Origin: Triticum aestivum
Taxonomy: Eukaryota; Streptophyta; Magnoliopsida; Poales; Poaceae
Assembly (NCBI RefSeq): GCF_018294505.1
Contig: NC_057807.1
Location: 138,662,747-138,726,746, forward strand
Reading direction: 5' to 3'
Length of the DNA stretch: 64,000 bases
Within the stretch, counting starts at the first letter, position 1. Every line of letters starts with the position of its first letter. Under the pieces are notes generated by a model that worked only from the letters and a program-made list of their open reading frames with translations, did no database searches and was not told the DNA's origin. Positions 10,731 to 21,580 of this stretch are shown here, piece by piece. The position numbers were made by a program, and so were the translations under genes.

Positions 10731-12576
10731 TGATACGTCTCCGTCGTATCTACTTTTCCAAACAATTTTACCCTTGTTTTCGACTCTAACTTGCATGATT
10801 TGAATGGAACTAACCCGGACTGGCGCTGTCTTCAGCAGAACTGCCATGGTGTTATTTTTGTGCAGAAATAAAAGTTCTCGGAATGACCTGAAAATCCATG
10901 GAGCAACTTTTCAGAATTAATAAAAATATTGGTGAAAGAACTAGCGTCAGGGGGCCCACACCCTGTCCACGAGGGTGGGGGCGCGCCCCCTCCCCCTGGG
11001 CATGCTCCCCTACCTCATGGGCCCCCTGGACGTCCATCGACCTCAACTCCAACTCCATATATTTGCTTTCGTGGAGAAAAATATTAGAGAGAAAGTTTCA
11101 TCGCATTTTACGATACGGAGCCGCCAACAAGCCCTAATCTCTCTCGGGAGGGCTGATCTGGAGTCCGTTCGGGGCCCCAAAGAGGGGGATTCGTCGCCGG
11201 CGTCATCATCAACCATCCTCCATGACCAATTTCATGAGGCTCACCGCCGTGCGTGAGTAATTCCATCGTAGGCTTGCTAGACGGTGATGGGTTGGATGAG
11301 ATTTACCATGTAATCAAGTTAGTTTTGTTAGAGTTTGATCCCTAGTATCCACTATGTTCTGAGATTGATGTTGTTATGACTTTGCTATGCTTAATGCTTG
11401 TCACTAGGGCCCGAGTGCCATGATTTCAGATCAGAACCTATTATGTTTTCATGAATATATGTGAGTTCTTGATCCTATCTTGCAAGTCTATAGTCACCTA
11501 TTAAGTGTTATGATCCGACAACCCCGAAGTGACAATAATCGGGATACTTCTCGGTGATGACCGTAGTTTGAGGAGTTCATGTATTCACTATGTGCTATTG
11601 CTTTGGTCCGGTACTCTATTAAAAGGAGGCCTTAATATCCCTTAGTTTCCACTAGGACCCCGCTGACACGGGAGGGTAGGACAAAAGATGTCATGCAAGT
11701 TCTTTTCTATAAGCATGTATGACTATATTCGGAATACATCCTACATTACATTGATGAACATGAGCTAGTTCTGTGTCACCCTATGTTATAACTGTTACAT
11801 GATGAACCGCATCCAACATAATTATCCATCACTGATTCAATTCCTACAAGCTTTTCACATGTTGTGCTTTGCTTATTTACTTCACCGTTGCTACTGTTAC
11901 AATTACTGCAAACCTGCTATCGTTACTTTTGCCACTGTTACCGTTACTTCCATACTACTTTGCTACTAAATACTTTGCTGCAGATACTAAGTTATCTAGG
12001 TGTGGTTGAATTGACAACTCAACTGCTAATACTTGAGAATATTCTTTGGCTCCCCTTGTGTCGAATCAATAAATTTGGGTTGAATACTCTACCCTCGAAA
12101 ACGGTTGCGATCCCCTATACTTGTGGGTTACCAAGACTATTTTATGGCGCCGTTGCCGGGGAACATAGCTCTATTCTTTGAGTCACTTGGGATTTATATC
12201 TGCGGATCACTATGACGAACTTGAAAGACGAAAGAACTAAGATTTATCCCTCAACTATGTCACCCTATGTTATAACTGTTGCATGATGAATTGCATCCGA
12301 CATAATTATCCATCATTGATCCATTGACTACGAGTTTTTCACATATTGATCTTTGCTTACTTACCTCTCCGTTGCCACTATTACCGTTACTTCCATACTA
12401 CTTTGCTACTAAATATTTTGCTACAGATATTAAGTCTTTCAGGTGTGGTTGAATTAACAACTATGCTGCTAATACTTGAGAATATTCTTTGGCTCCCCTT
12501 GTGTCGAATCAATAAATTTGGGTTGAATACTCTACCCTCGAAAACTGTTGTGATCCCCTATACTTGTGGGTTATCA
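10731..12576 (+). mobile_element. Internally deleted LTR element, family A
   Basis: Structure: complete 5' LTR 10731-12133 (TGATACGTCTCC...TTACCA, 1403 bp), primer site 12145-12162, about 95 bp of further internal sequence, then only the last 319 bp of the 3' LTR (12258-12576, matching 11774-12133 with a roughly 40-bp internal gap). It is flanked by GGCTC (10726-10730) and GGCCC (12577-12581), a 5-bp duplication with one mismatch. The whole coding region and the 5' part of the 3' LTR have been lost in one deletion. It splits the gag of retrotransposon 1. Confidence 0.9.
12145..12162 (+). other. Primer binding site, tRNA-Asp
   Basis: TGGCGCCGTTGCCGGGGA is an exact complement of the 18-nt 3' end of plant tRNA-Asp(GUC), as I know it. 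Its presence proves that 10731-12133 is a 5' LTR. Confidence 0.85.
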
Positions 12577-12581
12577 GGCCC

Positions 12582-13296
12582 ATCTTCGGGCCCGCCCTCG
12601 TAGAAGCGTAGGATCTGGATTCCCAACAGCATGTACCATCCAACTGCACCTGCTCCAAGGCAGTCCTATGCTGCACCTCGTCTGCCGCCTCCACCATCTA
12701 AGCAGCCAAGGCTTCCAGCTCCACCTCCCCGAGCTCATGTTCCCACTCCCAATAATGGTCTATGCTACAAGTGTGGTCAACCAGGTCACCTTGCCAGGAA
12801 CTGCTTTCAGAACCAGGATCAACTGGCCCTCCCTGCAGCTGGTCGTGGAAGCAATCACCCCCACAACAACAATGCCAGGCCTTATGGTCGTGTTCATGCC
12901 AACCACGTTGACCTCAATGAAGCTCAGGACCAGCCTGCTACTGTGATGGGTACACTCCTTGTAAATTCTGTACCAGCATCCATTTTATTTGATACAGGAG
13001 CATCACATTCATTCATGTCAGAAGATTTTGCATACAAGAACGACCTTAAATATGAGGTCATAAACACTCCACTAGTGGTAAAAAACCCCGCCGGCCAGTG
13101 TCAAACCTCTATGGTTAGTCACAACGTTCCCGTTGAAATCGAAGGGTTTGAATTCTATGCCTCTCCCGTTATCCTGAAGTCGTCTAACATCGACCTCATT
13201 CTGGGTATGGATTGGTTGAAAGTGCATACTGCTTCTATAGTTTGCACCACTAAGACCGTCCACTTGCTACACCCTTCTGATGAAATAATTAGCTAG
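12582..13296 (+). pseudogene. gag C-terminus and aspartic protease, retrotransposon 1
   Basis: Continues gag after the nested insertion. Early residues are Pro-rich, then comes a zinc knuckle CYKCGQPGHLARNC (12763-12804), then a retropepsin with [10 protein letters not shown] (catalytic Asp codon 12991-12993) and VILGMDWL-type flap text (here LILGMDWLK). A stop occurs in frame just after the insertion (near 12601) and another ends the frame at 13294-13296. Nucleocapsid binding of RNA and polyprotein cleavage are the family roles. Confidence 0.88.
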
Positions 13297-14344
13297 AATG
13301 CTCGTCTGGTTCAGAATGTCGAGGCAAGGCCTTATGCGTTGAATGCATTGAATGCTACACCCCTCGAGGGCATTGAAAACATTCCTGACATTCGCGGAAT
13401 TCCAAGACATGTTTCCTGATGAACTTCCAGGGATTCCCCCTGCTAGAGCTGTCAAATTCATCATCGACTTAAAACCAGGCACCACTCCTATAGCCAAACG
13501 ACCCTACAAGATGCCGCCGCATGAACTCATTGAGCTTAAGGAGGAAATCGACAAATCTCTACGAAGTGGTTTCATTCACCCAAGTTGCTCTCCTTGCAAA
13601 GCACCTTCTCTCTTTGTCAAGAAGAAGGATGGGACAAACCGATTGGTCCAAGACTACCACCCTATTAACCAGGCTACCATTCAGAACAAATATCCTCTTC
13701 CTCGGATCAATGATTTGTATGATCAACTGGCTGGTCCGTCAGTGTTCTCTAAACTCGACTTGAGGTTGGGTTACCACCAGATCCGTGTTCGCGAAGAGGA
13801 TATCCCAAAGACTGCATTTGTGACTCGCTATGGTTCATACGAGTACACCGTCATGTCTTTTGGATTAACCAATGCTCCAGCCACTTTCTATCGTCTGATG
13901 AACTATATCTTTATGGAATACCTCGACAAATTTGTCGTGGTTTATCTGGATGATATCCTTGTATATTCCAAGAATGAAGAAGAACATGCTGAACATCTTC
14001 GTCTTGTTCTGGAAAATCTTAGAGAGCATCAACTCTATGCCAAGGTCTCCAAGTGTGAAATCTGGCTTCCCGAAGTAACCTATCTTGGGCATGTCATCTC
14101 CAAGGATGGTATTGCCGTCAATCCCGAGCGAGTTCAGGCTATTCTCGATTGGACTCCTCCGAAGAATGTCAAGCAAGTCAAAAGTTTTCTCAGACTCGCC
14201 GGCTATTGCTGTCAATTCGTCGAGAACTTCTCCAAGATCGCTAGACCTCTGACTAACCTGCTTCATAAGGGCGTCAAGTTTGAGTGGATAGAAAAGTGTC
14301 ACGAAAGTTTACAGGCGCTCAAAGACAAGTTGACTTCTGCCTAA
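13297..14344 (+). pseudogene. Reverse transcriptase, retrotransposon 1
   Basis: RT domain of Ty3/Gypsy type: [52 protein letters not shown] and the catalytic YLDD (13943-13954), followed by the connection region [15 protein letters not shown] single-base insertion near 13397 (ATTCGCGGAATTCC against the expected ATTCG.GAATTCC) moves it out of frame with the protease, and a TAA at 14342 ends the frame before RNase H. The active-site residues themselves are preserved. Confidence 0.9.
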
Positions 14345-15010
14345 GTGCTTGCTCCTCCAGATACTAAGAAGGACTTCATCATTTATTGTGATGCTTCATG
14401 TCAAGGCCTAGGAGATGTCCTAATCCAGGAGCGTAAAGTGATTGCTTATGCCTCTCGACAATTGCGCCCTCATGAAGAGAACTATCCAGTTCATGACCTC
14501 GTGCTTGCTGTTGTTATACATGCACTAAAACAATGGCGACATTACCTTCTCGGTAATCGTTGCGAGATCTTCACCGACCACCAAAGCCTGAAGTATCTAT
14601 TTACTCAGCCAGACCTGAACCTCCGTTGGTAGAGATGGATGGAGACTATTGCAGATTTTAACTTGGGTATCTCCTATACTCCAGGAAAGGCTAATGTAAT
14701 GGTTGATGCCTTGAGCCGCAAACCTTACCGCAACCACCTCCAGGTTCACAAAGTTCAGCCCTCGCTTGTTGAAGAATTCAGAAAGCTGAACCTCCATATT
14801 GTTCCTCCTGGTGCACTCGCTCCCCCTTCCCTAGAGTTTCAAAAGATGAATCTTCGTGTTGCTCCTCAGGGTTCTCTAAATACCCTCACTGTCGTGCCAG
14901 ATCTCGTGGGCGATATCAAGACTATTCAACATTATGACTCTGAAGTCGAGAAGATTAAACGCTCTCTCTTAGAAGGAAAGCCCTCATTCTTCACTATTGC
15001 CGATGATGGC
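14345..15010 (+). pseudogene. RNase H and linker, retrotransposon 1
   Basis: Gypsy RNase H with the first catalytic Asp in [10 protein letters not shown] (about 14384), [21 protein letters not shown] (the usual catalytic Glu in HDLELA is changed to Val), [10 protein letters not shown] and a final ALSRK. A TAG at 14630 splits it. The linker continues to about 15010, where a frameshift separates it from integrase. Confidence 0.88.
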
Positions 15011-15012
15011 GC

Positions 15013-16349
15013 TTGTACTTCAAAGGCCGCCTAGTGGTGCCATGTGCGAGTGAAAACCTGAATCTGACTCCAAGAGTTGTGAAAGAAGCTCATGATACAC
15101 CTTTGTCTATTCATCCCGGTAGCATGAAGATGTACCAAGACATTCGTCAGAGATTCTGGTGGTCTAATATGAAGCAAGACATTGCTCGTTATGTTGCTGA
15201 GTGTGACGTTTGTCGTCGTATCAAAGCATAGCATCAAAGGCCTGCTGGAACTCTGCAACCTATCTCTATTCCTAAATGGCAATGGTACCATGTTAAAATG
15301 GACTTCGTCACTGGATTCCCCAAATCGCGGAAAGTTAATGATGCTATTCTTGTCGTCATTGACCGACTTTCTAAAGTTGCACATTTCCTGGCTGTTAAAG
15401 AAATGATCACTGCTAGTTAGCTGGCAACCCTCTACATGTCCAAAATTGTCTCACTTCACGGTATTCCATTGGTAATCAGTTCAGACCGTGGCAGCATATT
15501 CACTTCAAGATTCTAGGCAAGTTTCCAAGAAGCTATGGGGACTCATCCATCTTCCATCACTGCTTTTCATCATCAGTCATAAGGGCAAGTTGAACGTGTC
15601 AACCAAGTTCTCGAAGACATGCTTCGATCTTGTGTTATTTCCTTCGGCAAGAAATGGGAGGAATCTCTGCCGTATGCTGAGTTCTCTTATAATAATAGCT
15701 ATCAAGCTAGTCTGAAGATGGCCCCCTTCGAAGTGTTATATGGACGAAAGTGTTGAACCCCTCTGAACTGGTCAGAAACTAGGGAACGTCCACTCTTCGG
15801 TCCGGATATTATCCAACATGCCGAAGAACAAGTCCGCATTATTAGCGAGAATCTCAGGACTGCTTAGTCACATCAGAAAAGTCAGTATGACCGTCATCAT
15901 AAGGACACATGGTCTATCAACCTAGTGAAAAGGCTTATATTCGAGTCACACCAATGAAGGGTGCTCACTGCTTCGGGGTCAAGGGCAAGCTAGCTCCTCG
16001 CTATATTGGTCATTTCACTATTATGGAAAGGCGTGGAAAAGTGGCATACAAACTGGAGCTTCCGTCGAACCTTTCTCGGGTTCATGATGTGTTCCACGTG
16101 TCGCAACTCCGCTGCTGCTTCAAGGACCCAATACGAGTAGTGGATCATGAAGTGCTCGAGTTGCAACAGGACCTCTCCTACAAAGAGCATCTGGTCCGCA
16201 TTCTCAACCAAGTTGAACACTGCACACGTCAGAAGGTGATCAAGTTCCTCAAAGTTCAGTGGTCGCACCATTCTGAAGATGAAGCCACTTGGGAACGAGA
16301 GGATCGTCTGTGCGAAGAGTACCCCGCATTGTTCCCTTCTACCTCCTAA
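15013..16349 (+). pseudogene. Integrase with chromodomain, retrotransposon 1
   Basis: N-terminal HHCC zinc domain (AHDTPLSIHPGS ... CDVCRR), DDE core with Asp in MDFVTGFP and SSDRGSIF and Glu in GQVERVNQ, GPY/F-like segment (KLAPRYIGHF), then a chromodomain ending WSHHSEDEATWERE. In-frame stops at 15229, 15418, 15514, 15580, 15754 and 15865 and a frameshift near 15905 make it dead. Several stops are C-to-T changes against the homologue in retrotransposon 3 (CAG to TAG at 15418, CGA to TGA at 15754). Confidence 0.9.
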
Positions 16350-16384
16350 ATCTCGGGATGAGAATTCTTGTAGTGGAGGAGATT

Positions 16385-19300
16385 TGTAATGCCCGGATAA
16401 TCGTGCTATAGTAATCCCACGTTAATGACGCCACATCACCTCGTTTACTGTTGCTACTCACGTGTTAGTTCAAAACGTTTCAAATCCAAATTTGAATTAA
16501 CGGCAAACAACCAAAGTTTTCAAACATTAAAACGAAAATGTTTAGATTGTGTCAATTACTGCATAGGTAATTAAAGTGAAGTAAACACATTTTTAGAAAA
16601 GGCCTAACTACTTTAAAATGAATTAAAACAGAAAAATAAATAAAGAAAATAAATGAAAGAACTAAATCTAAATCAAAAAAAGAAAGAAAGGGAAACAACC
16701 CCCCCCCCAGCCACGGCCTAGCAGGCCACCAAGCCGCCCGACCGGCCCACCTGACCCAACCAACCGGCCGGCCCACTCCCTCTCCATAACCCCCCCCCCA
16801 AAACCCTAGCCGTTTGCCCCGTCGCCCCACTCACTCCCCCACTCCCCCTCGATTGGATCTGGATCGAGAGGAGCCCGATCCCCTCGCCCCTCCACCCCCA
16901 ATGCCGATGCTGGCGCCCGGAGCTTCCCCGCCGGACTGCCTCCTCCTTCCCGTCGGCCTGCTTCCCCTCCGCCACGACGTCCCCGACCTCCTCCTCACAC
17001 CCCGCCGCCATTTTCCCTACAGAACTGTGGTGAGGCCCTCGGCCTCTTCCCCTCTGCCTCTGCCCTCGTGCGCCGTTAGCCGCGACCATGAGGCCCTCGA
17101 CCTCCTCTTCCTCTCTACTCCCGCAGACTGCAGCTGCTGCTCCATGCCGTGCCGCAGCTCATCGCCGAACCGCGGCACCGCCTCTCGCCGTCGCACCATT
17201 ACCTGCGCGCGAGCGTGCACACGCTCGCCGTGCCCGTGGCCTCCCCTTGCCCGCTGCTTCTCCTGCAACTGCTGCACTGCTCCGCCACGCCGCACCTGCA
17301 CTACATCCCCACGCGCTCGCTCCGGCCACGGCCAGCGCGTCGTGCCGCTGGACCTCGCCAGCACCTGAGCCGCTTGTCGTCGTCCGCTTCTTGGCTCCCT
17401 CCGCCTCCCTGCCGCCGCCGGCCCCGCCCCGGGCTGCTGTGCCTGCCATTGCCCAGCTGGCCGCCTCCGCTGGGGCCCCTCGATGACTGTCGCGCCGCAG
17501 CCGTCCGCCGGTGGCGCCCGATGGCCTCGCCCCGCTCCCCTCCCCCCTGCTCGGGCTTGCCCCCCCCAACTCGGGCGACGCCCATGACCCAGCGCCCAGC
17601 GCCTGTTAGCCCGCTATGGCCCCTGTGCCACTGACAGTAGGGGTCCACCCTGGAACGCTTAAAAAAGAATTAATAATAACAATAATTAATTAAAGAATTA
17701 ATTAAATTAATTAATCTTTATTAGATTAACCTAATCACTTAGTTAGTTAATTAATCTATTAGGTTAGTTAACAGTCAATGACAGCTGGGACCCACACGTC
17801 AGTTTGACCCAGTCAACGCCCTGTTGACTGCTGATGTCATGCTGACGTCATCAGCATGATGACGTCAGCATACACTATTCTGGATAATGACGATGTAAAA
17901 TAATTAAATGAATTCTAAAAATGATTAAATCTTTTAAAATTAATATAAAATAAATCGTAGCTCGGATGGAAAAACTTTGTACATGAAAGTTGCTCAAAAC
18001 GACGAGATGAATCCAGATACGCAACCCGTTCGTCCACCACGCGTCCCTAGCATAGTGAACCTACAACATTTCACCTCCAGTTCATCTGTCTGAAAACGCG
18101 AAATACCGGGGATACTTTCCCGGATGTTTCTCCCTTTCGTCGGTATCACCTACTACCGCGTTAGGGCACACCTAACACCGCTCATTGTCATGTCATGCAT
18201 CGTCATGCTTATGTTTGCATTGTACTTACTGATTCTTCCCCCTCTTCTCTCCGGTAGACTACGAGACCGACGCTGCTGCTGCCCAGTTCGACTACGGAGT
18301 TGACGACCCCTCCTTCTTGCCAGAGCAACCAGGCAAGCCCCCCCTTGATCAGCAGATATCACCTATTCTTCTCTCTACTGCTTGCATTAGAGTAGTGTAG
18401 CATGTTACTGTTCGGTTACTCCTATTCTGTTGCATAGACTGTCACTGTTGCTACAGTCGTTGATACCTTACCCGCAATCCTAAATGCTTAGTATAGGATG
18501 CTAGTTTATCATCATTGGCCCTACATTCTTGTCAGTCTGCCTTGCTATACTATCGGGCCGTGATCACTCGGGAGGTGATCACGGGTATATACTATACATA
18601 TATACATACTATACAGATGGTGACTAAAGTAGGGTCAGCTCGTTGAGTACCCGCAAGTGATTCGGATATGGGGGCTGAAAGGACAGGTGGCTCCATCCCA
18701 GAGGTGGGCCTGGGTTCCCGACAGCCCTCGACTATTACTTTGAGGCGGAGCGACAGGGCAGGTTGAGACCACCTAGGCGAGAGGTGGGCCTGGCCCTGGT
18801 CGGCGTTCACGGTTACTTAATAATAACATGCTTAACATGATCTTAGTATTTGATCCGAGTCTGGCCACTGGCCTATACGCACTAACCAACTACGCGGGAA
18901 CAGTTATGGGCACTCGACGTCGTGGTATCAGCCGAAGCCTTCTTGGCGGCAGCGACTGAGCGGTGCGCGCCGGGTTGGACCGCGTAACGCAACTTCCTTT
19001 GTAATGGAGGTTGCTAGGTCTGCTCACCGGCCACGTACGCAACGTGCAGGTGTGCAATGGGCGATGGGCCCAGACCCCTGCGCGCATAGGATTTAGACCG
19101 GTGTGCTGACCTCTCTGTTGTGCCTAGGCGGGGCTGCGACGTGTTGATCTTCGGAGGTCAGGCATGACCCAGGAAAGTGTGTCCGGCCAAAGGGGATCGA
19201 GCGTGTTGGGTTATGTGGTGCACCCCTGCAGGGAAGTTGATCTATTCGAATAGTCGTGTCCCTCAGTAAAAGGACGACCCGGAGTTGTATCTTGACCTTA

Positions 19301-20077
19301 TGACAACTAGAACTGGATACTTAATAAAACACACCCCGACAAGTTCGAGAGACAACTCGGTGATCGCTTTCCCACAGGGCGACGAGGGGAGGATTGTCGG
19401 GTAGGATTATTCTATGCGATGCTACTTGGAGTACTTCAATCTACTCTCTTCTACATGCTGCAAGACGGAGGCTGCCAGAAGCTTAGTCTTCGATTGGACT
19501 AGCTATCCCCCTCTTATTCTGGCATTCTGCAGTTCAGTCCACCGATTTTACCCCTTTACACATATACCCATGCATATGTAGTGTAGATCCTTGCTTGCGA
19601 GTACTTTGGATGAGTACTCACGATTGCTTTGCTCCCTCTTTTCCCCATTTTCCTCTTCTTCCCGGATGTCGCAACCAGACGGGGGAGCCCAGGAGCCAGA
19701 CGCCACCGTCGATGACGACTCCTACTACACTGGAGGTTCCTACTACTGTGTGCAGGCCGCTGACGACGACTAGGAGTAGTTTAGGAGGATCCCAGGCAGG
19801 AGGCATGCGCCTCTTTCGATCTGTATCCTAGTTTGTGCTAGCCTTCTTAAGGCAAACCTGTTTAACTTATGTCTGTACTCAGATATTGTTGCTTCCGCTA
19901 ACTCGTTTATGATCGAGCACTTGTATTCGAGCCCTCGAGGCCCCTGGCTTGTATTACGATGCTTGTATGACTTATTTTATTTTAGATTTGTGTTGTAATA
20001 TTTCCTCGTGAGTCCTTGATCTTGATCGTACACGTTTTCGTGTATGATTAGTGTATGATTGAATCGGGGGCGTCACA
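16385..20077 (+). repeat. 3' LTR of retrotransposon 1
   Basis: 3693 bp, TGTAATGCCC...GTCACA, aligned with 5012-8687. Many scattered substitutions and small indels separate the two copies, clearly more than in retrotransposon 3. The hairpin array resumes directly after it. Confidence 0.9.
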
Positions 20078-20340
20078 TTGTTCTAGATGCAAGTCCACCC
20101 TCGACTCACAACATTTTTTTGAGGCAAACCTTGACTCGCAACTGGGATCATAATTTTTTTGTTTGTCTCAGTTGCAAGCCCACACTCGACTCGTAACTGG
20201 GCCCCGTAGTTGTTTTCGCCTTAGTTGCAAGCCCACCCTCAACTCGCTACTGGGCCAATTGTTTCCATTATCCAAGTAGCAAACCCATCCTTGACTCGCA
20301 ACTCGGCATTTAGTTGTTTTTGTCCCAGCTACGAGCATTG
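20078..20340. repeat. Hairpin-unit array, right of retrotransposon 1
   Basis: Same GTTGCAAGCC...GACTCGCAAC units as 4319-5011; this is the other half of the array split by the Gypsy insertion. Confidence 0.7.
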
Positions 20341-20857
20341 GAAAGTACTCAAATATTTCCAAATTCATTATTTTTTAAATTGGCGAACACTTTTTCTGAA
20401 CTTCTTTCAAATTCCTGAACTTTTTTCATTTCTCTACTACTTTAAAAACACGTAGTGTTCCCTCTCCCCTCCTATGTCGCCAACCTTTCGTCCATCCTTT
20501 TCCTACGACCCCTCCCCCCTCTACACCAATTTTCTTGTCTCCCTCCATCGGTTTTCTTTTACTGGTTCTCTATTTACTGGTTTTATCCTCATCTGACTGG
20601 GACAGACCAACTTTATGTTTCACATATTGTAACAAATCTAATTTTTGGTAATACAAACATAATCAATACAAATCTCATTTTTGGTAATACAAGAGTAGTT
20701 TTGGACAGTAATCAATCTCCTTTACTTCTGTGAAAAAGTTGAAAAGAGTTTATGTCAATCAATCTCGGCGGCGGACAAAATTGATATTCAATCAATCTCG
20801 GGTGGTGGGGATTGGATGGTGGATAAAATAGGAACGAATTTTTGTCAATCAATCTCA
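20341..20857. other. AT-rich stretch without gene
   Basis: No convincing ORF. Short direct repeats are visible: ATTTTTGGTAATACAA twice (about 20640-20695) and TCAATCAATCTC three times (20755-20857). Probably degenerate transposon interior. Confidence 0.5.
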
Positions 20858-21276
20858 GGCTAGTCATAGTGGAGAGTAACATATACTAGTAGAGCGTTGC
20901 TACACGTACGACAGTATTTGTATGATTTCTGTACGAAGTAGCAGGGCCACCGTTGATCTCTGGCTCAAGGTGGGTTCACGGTAGATTAGACTATCGTATC
21001 AAATCGGACGAGTTTTTCATCGTACGTGAGACAATTCCGATACTAGTATCATGCATATGATACTAGTGTATGATACTACATCTATAGTGCATAGTATCAT
21101 AAAGTAGTATCATAGATGGTCTCATTTATTGCCATGCAAGCATAACATTTATTATGTTACGGTATCTACCTATGTTACTACTACCCCCTCTCTCTTCTTT
21201 AATTGTCTACCACATAAGCATGTTTGCGAGTCCCAAGTACATGATACTAGTTATGTTACCCCCACTATGGCTAGCC
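20858..21276. mobile_element. MITE with GGCTAG(T/C)CATAGTG inverted ends
   Basis: The left end GGCTAGTCATAGTGGAGAGT and the right end (reverse complement GGCTAGCCATAGTGGGGGT) form an inverted repeat extending into TAACATA. TCA flanks both ends (20855-20857 and 21277-21279), a possible 3-bp target duplication. The interior has several GATACTAGTATC-type palindromes and may contain a second nested insertion (about 20890-21040). It resembles an abundant Triticeae MITE; superfamily not certain. Confidence 0.65.
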
Positions 21277-21460
21277 TCAGAGATGGACGAGAGTACGCGG
21301 CGGCCCAGCTCCAACGCAGTGCTAATCTGTAGTGATCCATGCTGCTTGACATCTTGCCGCGCGACCGGCAACTCAGAGGGCGAGTGGCAGCGCCGAAAAA
21401 TAGGGTTCTGGGTTCCTGGCCATCCATTCACCGCTCACGTTATGTCGCCTCCGCTTCCAA

Positions 21461-21580
21461 ATGGCGATCTCCATGGAGGACATCTACGCTTAGGCGAAGG
21501 ACACCGTTGCCGCCTTCCATGAGCGGCTGGCTGGGCGTCCTCCCCGACAAGCGCGGCTTCCATCCTCCCCGACAAGTTAA
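21461..21580 (+). pseudogene. Possible captured first exon of an unknown gene
   Basis: A GC-rich island (about 21280-21580) in AT-rich surroundings. From ATG 21461 an exon-like frame reads MAISMEDIYA, a TAG, then AKDTVAAFHERLAG; the TAG is one C-to-T change from CAG. A GTCTGT donor-like site follows near 21582. I do not recognise the protein. It could be a pseudogene fragment carried by a transposon or chance. Confidence 0.25.

Larger units (their letters stand above)
5012..20077 (+). mobile_element. Chromodomain Gypsy LTR retrotransposon 1 (Tekay-like), dead
   Basis: Two LTRs begin TGTAATGCCCGGATAA and end GTCACA (5012-8687 and 16385-20077). They enclose a tRNA-iMet-type primer site, an extra ORF, gag, protease, RT, RNase H, integrase and a C-terminal chromodomain. 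Flanks GTGTT (5007-5011) and TTGTT (20078-20082) are an imperfect 5-bp duplication. A purine-rich tract (TAGTGGAGGAGATT) precedes the 3' LTR. The order PR-RT-RH-INT makes it Ty3/Gypsy, and the chromodomain places it with plant chromoviruses. Numerous stops and frameshifts and clear LTR divergence show an old insertion. It carries a nested element at 10731-12576. Confidence 0.93.
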
